From a virus: DNA of 36,058 bases. Positions 22,282-30,610 of this stretch are shown here, in pieces. Numbering within the stretch: position 1 is the first letter of the stretch; the number at the start of each line of letters is the position of its first letter. The notes below the pieces were generated by a model that saw nothing but the letters and a program-made list of their open reading frames with translations, made no database searches and was not told the DNA's origin. The position numbers and the translations under genes were made by a program. The stretch lies in the IMG/VR virus record IMGVR_UViG_3300046837_000186, positions 1-36,058 of that record; one strand, 5' to 3'.

Positions 22282-23904
22282 CTACGACACGCGCGGCAGG
22301 CTGAATCCGGCGTTGATGGTCGGCTCCGTCGCCACGTCGTATCCGTGCTTGAAGCTCGAGCGACGAACGAACTTGAATACGTCCTGATGGTTCAGGAATC
22401 GGTAGTCGCTCGACATCCGCGCGACCACGCCACCGCGGCGGCCGATCTTGATGGCCGGCCGGTAGACGTGGAACAGCGACGTCAGCGCGCCGCCGTTGCC
22501 CTCGAGGCCCGACGCATCCGCCGCCTCCGACACTTCATCGGACACGACCAGCGGACGCCCCCACAGGCTCGCCAGCGTGCCGGTCGCCACCGTTCCGGGT
22601 CCGCCCATGACCTCGTACGTCTGAACCAGGCGCTCGCCGGTCTTGGTCTTGAGCAGCAGGGCCCACGTCATTCCCATGTTGCTCGTGAGCCAGAGCGAGT
22701 CCTTGATCTTGTGGGCGTAGCGACCCTGCGAACCGAAGATCAGGGCCGAGTTGTCGCCCGTCAGCGCGGGCGCCAGGTTGACCGGCGCCACGATGCCGGC
22801 CGTCACCATCGCGGCATGCCAGTAGCGGATGCCGTCGCCGCAGTTGCGGATGTCGTTGGTCGCGAACGCCGCACCGCCGTCGATCTGCGCCGTCGACTGA
22901 CCATTGACGAGCCAGCGCTCGTCGCCACGGTTCAGCGAGTAGGCGCCCTCGCGCATGATGAAGTCGCCGCCGTTGACGACCGCGTCCTCCTCCCAGAACG
23001 GGGTCGCCACGACCGCCGTGCCGTAGCCGACTGCCGAGAACTGGAACCGCTTCGTGGTCCAGTTCTGCGGGGTCAGCGTCGCGTCGGTCGTGTTGCCGGC
23101 GTCCGCCGTGTTCTCCGGCAGCTTGTTCGGGTAGAGCTGCGATCCGAGCACGCCCATCGTGTAGGTCGGGTTCGGCATCGGCACTTCCTCGAAGTAGCCG
23201 AGGAGCACGCGCTCCGTCTCGACGTAGTCGAGAATGCGGCTGGACATCGCATCGGACGGCACCCAGAAGCCACCCGTCGAGGTCACGCCGTCCGACATCG
23301 CGAGCTGCACGGCCGGCTGGATGCGCGCGGCCAGCTTCTCGAACTCGTCGGCACCCTTGAGCGTCTTCCACGCCCCGGACGCCACCATCGCCGGCCACGA
23401 GTTGCCGATCTTGGCGAGCTGGAGCGCCAGCACGTCCGACACCTCGCGGAACCGCTTCAGCAGGCGCTTGGTCGAGGCGTCGTCGATGCCGAGCGATGCG
23501 TCCGAACGGCACACGACGTTGTACTGGCCGACGTCCATCTTCGACAGCGAGTGCGCCACCGGGTCGTTCTGCGGGTTGTCGCCGGGGGCGAGCGTCGACT
23601 CCCAGCGCGTGACGCCAGAGAGGTCGAGCTTGTCCTTGTCGTGCGGAGCGTCGGGGACGTTGCGGAGCGCCTTCTTGTAGTCGGAGAGCGTCTCCTTGTA
23701 ACCGTCCATCGTGTCCGACACGTCCTTGTGCATCTTCTCGACGACCGACAGCTTCTCGCCGAGCGTCCGGTTCTCGAGGCGCAGCGACTGCGCTTCGCCC
23801 TGGATCGCGGAGAGGAACTCGGCGGCGATCTCGTTCGCCTCCGTCTCGCTCTTCGCCCCGGCGAGCTGCGCCTTGATGTCCTTGTTGAGATCCACCTTGC
23901 TCAT
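22282..23904 (-). CDS. HK97-fold major capsid protein with N-terminal delta/scaffold segment
   Basis: A 540-aa protein from ATG 23904, with GGGAGGGGTGGGGG immediately upstream. Residues 1-130 are helical and charged (e.g. NEIAAEFLSAIQGEAQS, VVEKMHKDVSDTMDGYKE), as in the HK97 delta domain removed by the prohead protease. From about 200 on the capsid fold is recognisable: GFWVPSDAMSSRILDY, VLLGYFEEVPMPN, then FWEEDAVVNGGDFIMREG, GRPLVVSDEV and a final VFKFVRRSSFKHGYDVA. The protease is the preceding gene. Length fits capsids with an attached scaffold. Confidence 0.85.
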   Translation of the reverse strand: MSKVDLNKDIKAQLAGAKSETEANEIAAEFLSAIQGEAQSLRLENRTLGEKLSVVEKMHKDVSDTMDGYKETLSDYKKALRNVPDAPHDKDKLDLSGVTRWESTLAPGDNPQNDPVAHSLSKMDVGQYNVVCRSDASLGIDDASTKRLLKRFREVSDVLALQLAKIGNSWPAMVASGAWKTLKGADEFEKLAARIQPAVQLAMSDGVTSTGGFWVPSDAMSSRILDYVETERVLLGYFEEVPMPNPTYTMGVLGSQLYPNKLPENTADAGNTTDATLTPQNWTTKRFQFSAVGYGTAVVATPFWEEDAVVNGGDFIMREGAYSLNRGDERWLVNGQSTAQIDGGAAFATNDIRNCGDGIRYWHAAMVTAGIVAPVNLAPALTGDNSALIFGSQGRYAHKIKDSLWLTSNMGMTWALLLKTKTGERLVQTYEVMGGPGTVATGTLASLWGRPLVVSDEVSEAADASGLEGNGGALTSLFHVYRPAIKIGRRGGVVARMSSDYRFLNHQDVFKFVRRSSFKHGYDVATEPTINAGFSLPRVS

Positions 23905-23924
23905 CCCCCACCCCTCCCAGGTTC

Positions 23925-23940
23925 GCCGGCCCCTGCCGGC
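23925..23940 (-). promoter_or_regulatory. Leader hairpin with AGGG tetraloop, copy 2 (capsid)
   Basis: On the minus strand GCCGGC-AGGG-GCCGGC forms a perfect 6-bp stem, ending 20 bases before the capsid ATG. It lies in the 87-base gap after the protease gene. Confidence 0.7.
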
Positions 23941-23991
23941 CCCTTATTGCTGCACCCATTTGCCCGACTGAGGTGCGGGCGAACCAGACAG

Positions 23992-24849
23992 TTACGACGC
24001 CTGTTTGAATCCTCCGCGGATGCGCGCGAGCGATCCGGCGATCCACTGCCGACGCTCGGCCTCGCGCTTCTTCTCCTGCTCGGCCATGCGCGCGAACAGC
24101 CCGCGCGGGGCGCGCGCGAGTACCCGAGCCTCGACCTCATCCGGATCGAGCGCCCCGTCGTGCTGCTCGGAGGCCGCGATCTTGAAATAGCGGGTTCCGC
24201 TGATCGCTCCCGACATCACGGCCGAGAACTCTTCGACCTCGGAGATTCCGTCATAGACGTATACACACTTGCCGCCGTCCTGCCCGTAGTCCATGCCGGC
24301 GACGTGCTCGCAGTCGCCAGCCTGCTCGCCACAGATCGAACAGGCGAACGAATCGCAGTACATGCCGATCGAGGCTTCCGTGACCTGGCCGCCCGAGATG
24401 GCCGCCGAGAGGCCGCGCCCGTTGACGAACGGCTGCTCGTTGAGGACGTAGAGGAGCGGGCCCGCCCACTTGGCTCCGTTCGCGTCGAGCGACGAAAGCC
24501 CGCGGAACGCGGTCCCCACCGGCAGCACGCGCGGGTCGCCGGGATAGACGGCGTGATTCACCATGTAGGGCGTGCCGGGCATCATGCGGGCGATCGAGTC
24601 GACCGCATCGGTCGCGATCGCGCGCCGTCCGTCCTTGAACGGCATGTCATTGACGAGCCACAGGCCGAACACAGACAGGTCATCGGCCGTGAGCGTGGAG
24701 AGCACGCCCGGCAGGGCGTTGATCTCAGCCAGGCACTCGTCCATCGAGGGCATCTGCGGGCCGGCCGGCGCCTCGGGGGCTGGCGCCGTACCGGCGAGCC
24801 GCACGCCGGGAATCGTGAACGTCTCGCGCACTCGATAGACCCTGCTCAT
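23992..24849 (-). CDS. Prohead serine protease with Cys/His-rich insert
   Basis: A 285-aa protein, ATGA overlap at 24849. Residues 92-106 (GTPYMVNHAVYPGDP) hold the probable catalytic His99, and TEASIGMYCDSFACS holds Ser160, the two key residues of caudoviral prohead proteases. EVEEFSAVMSGAI (about 204-216) matches the family's third motif. An insert, SICGEQAGDCEHVAG (about 171-185), with Cys170, Cys173, Cys180 and His182 looks like a zinc knuckle. The C-terminal 60 residues are basic and helical (LFARMAEQEKKREAERRQ). It lies immediately upstream of the capsid gene, whose N-terminus it would remove. Confidence 0.7.
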   Translation of the reverse strand: MSRVYRVRETFTIPGVRLAGTAPAPEAPAGPQMPSMDECLAEINALPGVLSTLTADDLSVFGLWLVNDMPFKDGRRAIATDAVDSIARMMPGTPYMVNHAVYPGDPRVLPVGTAFRGLSSLDANGAKWAGPLLYVLNEQPFVNGRGLSAAISGGQVTEASIGMYCDSFACSICGEQAGDCEHVAGMDYGQDGGKCVYVYDGISEVEEFSAVMSGAISGTRYFKIAASEQHDGALDPDEVEARVLARAPRGLFARMAEQEKKREAERRQWIAGSLARIRGGFKQAS

Positions 24850-25106
24850 CCCGTTGCCTTCTTTCGCTTCTGAGATCCCACCGCATGGCGCGTCAGCCGC
24901 GTCGCCTGCGCCTCAGTCGATGCGCTGCTCGCGCGCACGCGCACCCCGCGCCCGATCTCGGGCTTCAACGCCCCGCACCAGAAACACACGTCCGAGACGC
25001 CGCACACTTCCTCGACGTTGTGCGCCGCGCATGTCTCGCAGCGCCAGAATCGTTCCCGCAGGCCTTCGCGGCCGGTGAAGGGCCGGTCCATCTCGGGGCG
25101 CTTCAT
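24846..25106 (-). CDS. Small zinc-ribbon protein
   Basis: An 86-aa protein, ATGA overlaps at both ends. The motif WRCETCAAHNVEEVCGVSD followed by CFWCG has the W-x-C-x2-C-x3-N spacing of RanBP2-type zinc fingers, with a final Cys pair. The tail is basic (TRLTRHAVGSQKRKK). It lies between portal-MuF and protease genes, where no canonical gene is required. Nucleic-acid or protein binding is likely. Confidence 0.55.
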   Translation of the reverse strand: MKRPEMDRPFTGREGLRERFWRCETCAAHNVEEVCGVSDVCFWCGALKPEIGRGVRVRASSASTEAQATRLTRHAVGSQKRKKATG

Positions 25107-27505
25107 CGGCGCCCTACCAGGATTCGGGCGATCCGGTTGGTGGGCGCTGCGCCGGAATCGTCGGCGGACTGTGAGAGCGCCTTCCGGAGCCGGATCGCCT
25201 CAATCCGATTGGCGAGCAATGCCTGATTGACCACCGGGGCGGTGGTGCATACGCAGTTGCACGTCTCGCCCGGAGGTGCGCCCGGATCGCCGGGGAACTG
25301 CATCTCCGTGCCGCCGACGTCGAACGTGTCTCCGATCGCGCGCACCTGGCCGTCGAGCCCCTGGCCGCCGTCCGAAGCGCCATAGATGCCGTTCGGATCC
25401 TCGGAATGCCGCCCACCCAGGCCGCTGCGGCTCGTGAGCCATTCCATTTGATCGACGACACCCGACTGCTGATAGGCTTCCTGCGCTGCAAAGTTGTAGG
25501 CCGACAGGCTCTCGGTGCGGGCGATCGTGAGCGCCTGGTTGCGGCGCGCGTCGAAGGTGTCGTGAACGGCCGCGATCATCTGCTCGAGCGAGCCGCCCGC
25601 CTCGACCGCTGCGGCGAGATTCTTCTGCAACATCTCGCGCGTCGTCTGGTCGGGGATCGAAAGCGCACGCGCCGCCTGATCGGTCAGGAACCGCGCCGCG
25701 CGGGCATTGTTGGCATCGAACCCGACCTCAAGCGCCACGTTCGCGATCGCCTCGACATCAGCGAGCGCCTCGACGCCGCGCTCCCGCACGATCCGTTCGA
25801 GCGCCTTCTTGAACCGCGCCTCATCCTCCGGGTCGGATTCCGGAACCAGCGAGTTCATGTCGAGCGCGTCGAGTGCCACCTTCCGCGCGCCATTCTTCGC
25901 CGCTGCGACGCCGCTGCGCTTAACCCACGCCTTGACCTCGCGCAGCGCGTAGGCCCGCTGGCCAGCCAGCCGCTCGACGCACAGCGCGAGCAGGCTGTCC
26001 GACATGGCGGCGAGTCCCTTCGCCGACTTCTTCCTGCGCCCGAGTTGCTCGGCATTCCGCGTGACGAGTGAGAGCCGCGACGAGTTCTTGGTCGGCGGCT
26101 TGACGTCGGGCGCATTGGGGATCGCTCCAGAATCCGCCCCCACGGCGGGGAATGTCGGCTTGGGAGCGTCGTAGAGCTGGTCATCTTCCGGCCGCTGGGT
26201 CGTCTCGCGGCCCATCTCCTCGCGTGCTTCGTTGCGGGTGATGATCGCGACCCCACCGGCCAGGATCGACAGCGACTTCGCCTGGTTGAGCCGCGCATCG
26301 GCGATCGCCAGCACGTGGTCGTAAGACAGCTCGACCTCGAGCTGCTTGCCGAACAGCGGCGCGAGGCGCTCGGTCAGGATGTCGTCGATCCACTCGGCCA
26401 TCGGCACCACGCCCGACAGCCAGTAGTTCGACAGATCGGTTGAGGCGCCCGCATCCGAGAGGCCGCCGCCCTTCTTGATCCCCATCATCACGGGCGGAAT
26501 GCCGAGCGCGCGGATGATCTTCGCCTCGATGATCGCGAGCTGCTCCTCGAGCTTCATCTCGTTGAGCGTCATGCCCGCGGCCAGGAACTTGAGGCCCTGG
26601 ACGATGACCGGCATCCAGCGCCCGGCCTTGGGCCCATGGAGTCGCGCGATTGATTCCTGCAGCTCGCGGATCTTCGCCGGGCTCATGGCCGGGCCCACCG
26701 GCAATCCGTCCTTGCCGCCCAGGTCGGTCGTCCACACGCCCGGCAGCACCGCGCCGTTCTTGAAGAAATCACGCTGCCACTGGAGCGCGTAGTACTCGCC
26801 GAGGTACGCCTCGCGCACCGCGGTCAGCGGCGAGAGCCCGACCGGCTCATCCTTGGGGTTGTAGCGCGGGAACTGGATCACGTTGCGAACGTCGACCGGC
26901 TCCCACGCCGAGAGGCCCGCCCGGCGATGCATGAAGCCGCGCATGGTGCGGTTCTCGCCTGGCACCGGACGCATGTCCTGCCCCGGCAGGCTCCGATATT
27001 CGACCGGAGACTTTCCGCTGCCGAAGAACTGGAGGAACCAGTAGGCGTTGCCGTTCAGGAGCAGCGATCCGACCGTGTCGGCGAGCTCCTGGCGGCCCGT
27101 CCGTTCCTCGTTCGCGTAGCACAGCAGGTCGAGCAGGTTGCCGCCCTCGTCGACCCGCTTGAACGTGCGCTCCAGCTTCCGCCGCGACTTGCCGGTCCCC
27201 TGCCACACGATCCACTTGCCCTGGCCGATGTCGCGCTGGAGCTGCTCGACGCCCGCGGCCACGGTGGGCGTCTTGAGGAACGCCTCGAGCGGGTCGAGAT
27301 CGTTCTGCGCGAGGTAGAACATCTGATTCATCCACTGCGCCGGCCAGTCGGGCATGTCCCGCGATGCCTTGCCGACCACCGGCCAGCCCATGACCGTCAA
27401 CGCCGCGCGCACGCGATCGCCGAACGACAGGTCTGACAGCATCTCCACGCGCGGGGAGGTGTCGCCCTCGTTCTTCCCGACCAGCACCAGCGAGCGCCCC
27501 TTCAT
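25103..27505 (-). CDS. Portal protein fused to MuF-like head morphogenesis domain
   Basis: An 800-aa protein with ATG 27505 overlapping the terminase stop (ATGA). Residues about 50-440 are an HK97-family portal: MFYLAQNDLDPLEAFLK, LLLNGNAYWFLQFFG, NVIQFPRYNPKDEPVGLSPL and KIIRALGIPPVMMG. Residues about 661-755 are the MuF domain: IARTESLSAYNFAAQEAY, then FPGDPGAPPGETCNCVC where most relatives have NCRC. Separate portal and MuF genes are more usual; here no stop lies between them. The portal forms the packaging channel, and MuF-type proteins are minor head proteins injected or needed for assembly. Confidence 0.82.
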   Translation of the reverse strand: MKGRSLVLVGKNEGDTSPRVEMLSDLSFGDRVRAALTVMGWPVVGKASRDMPDWPAQWMNQMFYLAQNDLDPLEAFLKTPTVAAGVEQLQRDIGQGKWIVWQGTGKSRRKLERTFKRVDEGGNLLDLLCYANEERTGRQELADTVGSLLLNGNAYWFLQFFGSGKSPVEYRSLPGQDMRPVPGENRTMRGFMHRRAGLSAWEPVDVRNVIQFPRYNPKDEPVGLSPLTAVREAYLGEYYALQWQRDFFKNGAVLPGVWTTDLGGKDGLPVGPAMSPAKIRELQESIARLHGPKAGRWMPVIVQGLKFLAAGMTLNEMKLEEQLAIIEAKIIRALGIPPVMMGIKKGGGLSDAGASTDLSNYWLSGVVPMAEWIDDILTERLAPLFGKQLEVELSYDHVLAIADARLNQAKSLSILAGGVAIITRNEAREEMGRETTQRPEDDQLYDAPKPTFPAVGADSGAIPNAPDVKPPTKNSSRLSLVTRNAEQLGRRKKSAKGLAAMSDSLLALCVERLAGQRAYALREVKAWVKRSGVAAAKNGARKVALDALDMNSLVPESDPEDEARFKKALERIVRERGVEALADVEAIANVALEVGFDANNARAARFLTDQAARALSIPDQTTREMLQKNLAAAVEAGGSLEQMIAAVHDTFDARRNQALTIARTESLSAYNFAAQEAYQQSGVVDQMEWLTSRSGLGGRHSEDPNGIYGASDGGQGLDGQVRAIGDTFDVGGTEMQFPGDPGAPPGETCNCVCTTAPVVNQALLANRIEAIRLRKALSQSADDSGAAPTNRIARILVGRR

Positions 27506-29007
27506 GCCGCCCACACCTCCGCGCGGCTGAAATGCCCACGGCAGACGTAGCCGAAGCAGTCGAGCCCGTGGTTATCGCGGTCGACCGGCTGGTCGGTGCG
27601 CTTGTCACTCGCCTCGCTCGAGGCCGGACGCGCGCCCGGCCAGCGGTAGCGGCCGAACTCGCGCAGGACCGAGGTCGGCATCTTGTCGGCGGCCAGCCCC
27701 TGATCCTCGTAGACGAGCATGTCGCGCACGAAGTAGACGCGCCGCTCGTTCAGGGCCGCCGATGCGGCGAGCAGCATGGCCGTGATGTCCTTCATGGCCG
27801 GCGCGGTCCAGACGCCCGCCTTCGCGAGCTCGCTGCGCCATCCCAGCTCGTGATCGCTCCAACTCTCGGTCAGCGAGAACTCGGACAGCGCCGGCCACAG
27901 GGCGCGCGCCTCGTCCTCATCGGCGAGGCAGTCGCGCATCGCGCGCAACTCCTTCGCCTCCTCGGCGAGCACCGTTGCCGCCCAATCACTCGGCGCCCGG
28001 CCCCGGCCGTAGAGCTCGCGATAACAGACGATCACCCCGTCCGGGCGCTCGGCGTACCACTGGCAGACGAACGGATGGTTGACGCCGAAGTCGAAGCCGC
28101 GGATGCGCGGCCAACTCGGCGGCGGGAAACCGCCCCAGCGCTTCCAGTCGTCGGGGCGGTCGATGATGTGGACCGCAGGGTCGAACGTGCGGCCATAGAC
28201 CAGCCCCTCGCCGCGCACCCACCGGCCGAGCACCAGACGCTCGTATTCGACCGTGCCCTTCAGGCTCGCGCGGCGGCGCCGATAGTCGTCGGTCAGGTTC
28301 TCTTCGTTGTCGTCGGGCTGGGAAAGGATGACCTCGTAGGTCGCCCCCGTTTCGGGCATCACGTCCTGCCGCATGCCCTTCTCTTCGACCTGGTAATCCG
28401 CGTTGATCCAGTGCTCGGGGTCGTCGGCGTTGCAGATCAGGACCAACTGCCGCGGGTTCATGCCGAGCCGCTTCGCGAGGGCCTCGAGGTAGGGCTCGGT
28501 GAAGTTCAGGCGCGTGCCGGCGAACACCATGTGCGAGCGCTCGAACTGCTCGGCCTGGTCCCAGATCATCAGGCCCCATTCGGTCGACAGGTTGCGGCCC
28601 GGATCCTTCCAGCCGAAGGCGCCGATATAGCTCTGGCGCGTCAGCCCGTCCGGACATGTGACGGGCGGGAAATAGAACCGGCTTTCGCCGTCCTTCCAGC
28701 ACTGCCGCCACACGTCAACGCCGACGATCTTGCGGAACGTCTCGAGCGTCGAGCCGTCCATGCTCACGCGCTCATACCGGCACAGCGCAATCGGCAGCCC
28801 CGGAAGCTGGCTGCCGTAGATGAGCGCCTTCATGATCGCGGAGAACGACTTCCCCTTGCGGACGCGGCTCGAGAAGATGACCGTCTCGGCGGTCGACAAG
28901 ATGCATCGTTCCTGGGCGTAGGAGTTGGGGGCGAGCGAGACGCGCACGGCCGGAGCCGAGGCCCCGGCGTTACCCATCGTCATCGCCGCAACCAGCAGGA
29001 ACCACAC
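27502..29007 (-). CDS. Terminase large subunit
   Basis: A 501-aa packaging motor. The GTG at 29007 has GGGAGG 8 bases upstream; ATGs at 28983 and 28977 are less supported. Walker A is SSRVRKGKS (46-54), with Ser in place of the first Gly. Walker B is WGLMIWDQAEQF (about 144-155), having Asp-Gln rather than the more common Asp-Glu. VLICNADDPEHW (about 189-200) is the coupling motif. The nuclease domain has RGFDFGVNHP (Asp306) and NHGLDCFGYV (Asp483). It follows the small-terminase candidate and precedes the portal. Confidence 0.88.
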   Translation of the reverse strand: MWFLLVAAMTMGNAGASAPAVRVSLAPNSYAQERCILSTAETVIFSSRVRKGKSFSAIMKALIYGSQLPGLPIALCRYERVSMDGSTLETFRKIVGVDVWRQCWKDGESRFYFPPVTCPDGLTRQSYIGAFGWKDPGRNLSTEWGLMIWDQAEQFERSHMVFAGTRLNFTEPYLEALAKRLGMNPRQLVLICNADDPEHWINADYQVEEKGMRQDVMPETGATYEVILSQPDDNEENLTDDYRRRRASLKGTVEYERLVLGRWVRGEGLVYGRTFDPAVHIIDRPDDWKRWGGFPPPSWPRIRGFDFGVNHPFVCQWYAERPDGVIVCYRELYGRGRAPSDWAATVLAEEAKELRAMRDCLADEDEARALWPALSEFSLTESWSDHELGWRSELAKAGVWTAPAMKDITAMLLAASAALNERRVYFVRDMLVYEDQGLAADKMPTSVLREFGRYRWPGARPASSEASDKRTDQPVDRDNHGLDCFGYVCRGHFSRAEVWAA

Positions 29008-29023
29008 CGCGCCCGCCTCCCTG

Positions 29024-29368
29024 CTACTGCCCTGCCGCCCCTGGCTTCGGGAAGTTCTTCAGCTCGACTGAGAACACCGGCCGCGCTGCCTCGTCCAGCC
29101 TCATCGTCTGTTCGCTGCGCTTGGGCTGCCCGTACCGATCCATCCACTCGCCCGTCGCCTTGATCCGATCGGACCACCGCGCCCGCTTGTCGCGCGCGCA
29201 TTCGGCGAAGATCTCCCTGGCTTCCGCCTCGCAGAACTCCCGGTCAATCTTTCTTGCGAGTGCTTGGTTGGCGGCTAGCCGCGAGTTTGCGCGATTGGCC
29301 GCGAGCTGCCGCTCGGACATCCGCTTGCGTTTGACGGGCGTCCCGTCCTTGCGTCGTGCGCGCTTCAT
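29024..29368 (-). CDS. Small terminase subunit candidate
   Basis: A 114-aa basic, helical protein directly upstream of the large terminase. KRKRMSERQLAANRANSR (about 13-30) and DREFCEAEAREIFAECAR (about 42-59) are charged helices, followed by ARWSDRIKATGEWMDRYG. ATG at 29368. This fits the DNA-binding small subunit by position, size and composition, but no named helix-turn-helix is clear. Confidence 0.55.
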   Translation of the reverse strand: MKRARRKDGTPVKRKRMSERQLAANRANSRLAANQALARKIDREFCEAEAREIFAECARDKRARWSDRIKATGEWMDRYGQPKRSEQTMRLDEAARPVFSVELKNFPKPGAAGQ

Positions 29369-29381
29369 CGTTCAGTTCTGG

Positions 29382-29437
29382 TGGGGCGGCCGCCCTTTGC
29401 TTCCCCGTCAACCCGACCGCCCCACCGGCCGCCCCCT
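29382..29437 (-). promoter_or_regulatory. Long GC hairpin before the small terminase gene
   Basis: GGTGGGGCGG and CCGCCCCACC pair over 10 bases within the 72-base gap between the secreted-protein and small-terminase genes. No T-tract follows on the minus strand. It could be a processing or Rho-dependent pause site. Confidence 0.45.
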
Positions 29438-29440
29438 CGA

Positions 29441-30034
29441 TCAGTACAGGCGCTTCGGGTACCGAATGAAGCACCGCACGCCCGATAGCTTCGGAGTCGT
29501 TCCGCCCTGGTCGCCCTGCACGCGCAGTCGAATCAGCCCGGCGCCATAGCAGTTGATCGCGGTCGGGAGCGCATCGGCGTCAGCGAGCAGGACGCCCGAA
29601 TATCGGACGTTGGACGTCCCCCCGAAGCCCTGGTCGACCACGGCGACATTGCCGGCCGCCGAGGTCGGCCCGGCCGGCCAGTTCTCCCAGATCGTGATCG
29701 GGATGCCCGCCGCCGTGTAGGTCGGCACGCCGCGCTGGACGACGTAGTAGATCGAATCGCCTGCAGCGTTCGACGTCTGGGCGGTGAAAGTCACGAACGC
29801 CTGGACGTAGGGAAGGATTCCGGACGCCGGATTCGCGGCCGGCCAGTCCCAGTCGGCCGTGTTGATGACCACGAAGTCGGAATCGCTCTCGTCCGTGACG
29901 AACGTCGTATCGAGGCCGGTCGTCCAGAACGGGTGAATCTCGTTCCACTCGATGGCGTGCGCCGGAGTGGAGATGGCGAGCGTGGCGCCCACCAGAACCG
30001 CGAGGAAAGCCGAGAAACCGAGAACACGCTTCAT
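29441..30034 (-). CDS. Secreted beta-rich protein (197 aa) upstream of terminase
   Basis: ATG at 30034, with GGAGG about 10 bases upstream; a GTG at 30043 would add three residues. A textbook signal peptide runs to residue 27 (RVLGFSAFLAVLVGATLAIS, then TPAHA). The mature chain is acidic and beta-rich (FVVINTADWDWPAANP, YVQAFVTFTAQTS, GDSIYYVVQRGVPTY), with two Cys near the C-terminus (INCYGAG, VRCFIRY). Its leader bears the AGGG hairpin. A signal-peptide gene at the head of the packaging cassette is unusual. It could be a virion protein that matures outside the cytoplasm, or an abundant exported factor. Confidence 0.6.
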   Translation of the reverse strand: MKRVLGFSAFLAVLVGATLAISTPAHAIEWNEIHPFWTTGLDTTFVTDESDSDFVVINTADWDWPAANPASGILPYVQAFVTFTAQTSNAAGDSIYYVVQRGVPTYTAAGIPITIWENWPAGPTSAAGNVAVVDQGFGGTSNVRYSGVLLADADALPTAINCYGAGLIRLRVQGDQGGTTPKLSGVRCFIRYPKRLY

Positions 30035-30057
30035 AACCGCCACCCCTCCCCGTCCCT

Positions 30058-30073
30058 GGCCGCCCCTGCGGCC
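30058..30073 (-). promoter_or_regulatory. Leader hairpin with AGGG tetraloop, copy 1
   Basis: On the minus strand GGCCGC-AGGG-GCGGCC forms a perfect 6-bp stem ending 23 bases before ATG 30034, followed by GGGGAGGGG. Confidence 0.7.
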
Positions 30074-30089
30074 CCAATAGCGCGACGCT

Positions 30090-30108
30090 CATGCGTCCGG
30101 TGCGCATG
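30090..30108. promoter_or_regulatory. 6-bp dyad in the gap before the secreted-protein gene
   Basis: CATGCG and CGCATG flank 7 bases. It lies downstream of a weak promoter-like TTGAGC-N18-TTACAT on the minus strand. It could be an operator or stem of a leader RNA; evidence is limited to the dyad. Confidence 0.3.
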
Positions 30109-30140
30109 TAACAACGGGAAAGGGATTCGGCTCAAGAATC

Positions 30141-30590
30141 CTAATCGCGCAGCAAGGTCGGCGCGCGCGCTGGCAACTCAGGAGCCGGGGTTCGCACAAC
30201 CGTGGGGTTCCAGTCCCGACTGAGCATCAACCCAATGACCAGCCGCTTATGTTCGAATATGGCGACGTCCTCAGCGTCGGCGCTGGCAAACGCGAGCGCT
30301 TCCTCGCGCGCCGCCCGCCGGGCCCGCCGCCGCTCCTGTTCGGCCAGCAGCCCGCCCTTGACGATGCGCTCGGCGACCATCTCGTCATGCTTCTTTCGCT
30401 GGCCGCGTCGGCACTCAAGACATCGCGTCGCGCCGCTCCCGCCCGCCATTAGCTCGGGCTTCATAAAGCGATCGCCGTGGTGAGCGAATGCCGTGCAGAG
30501 GCGCAGACCTTTCGCGTGGGCGTCAGCGTGACAGTGCGAGCAGGCACCATGCTTCACGATTGCGTGGCGGCACTGGATACACGGGGGCAT
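30141..30590 (-). CDS. Zinc-ribbon protein with charged helix
   Basis: A 149-aa protein with ATG 30590 and AAGGAGG well placed upstream. The N-terminus carries Cys/His pairs (CIQCRHAIVKHGACSHCH), and a second CLEC lies near residue 57-60, enough for two zinc sites. A long charged helix follows (AEQERRRARRAAREEALAFA). Phage proteins of this type often bind nucleic acid. No HNH nuclease motif is seen. Confidence 0.6.
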   Translation of the reverse strand: MPPCIQCRHAIVKHGACSHCHADAHAKGLRLCTAFAHHGDRFMKPELMAGGSGATRCLECRRGQRKKHDEMVAERIVKGGLLAEQERRRARRAAREEALAFASADAEDVAIFEHKRLVIGLMLSRDWNPTVVRTPAPELPARAPTLLRD

Positions 30591-30610
30591 TCGGTCGGCC
30601 TCCTTGCCGG

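Noticed and set aside
22213-24873. Very long plus-strand open frame (886 codons) over the capsid and protease genes
   Set aside because: It is antisense to well-recognised genes. The translation is Arg/His-rich and low in structure, as expected from a high-GC complementary frame.
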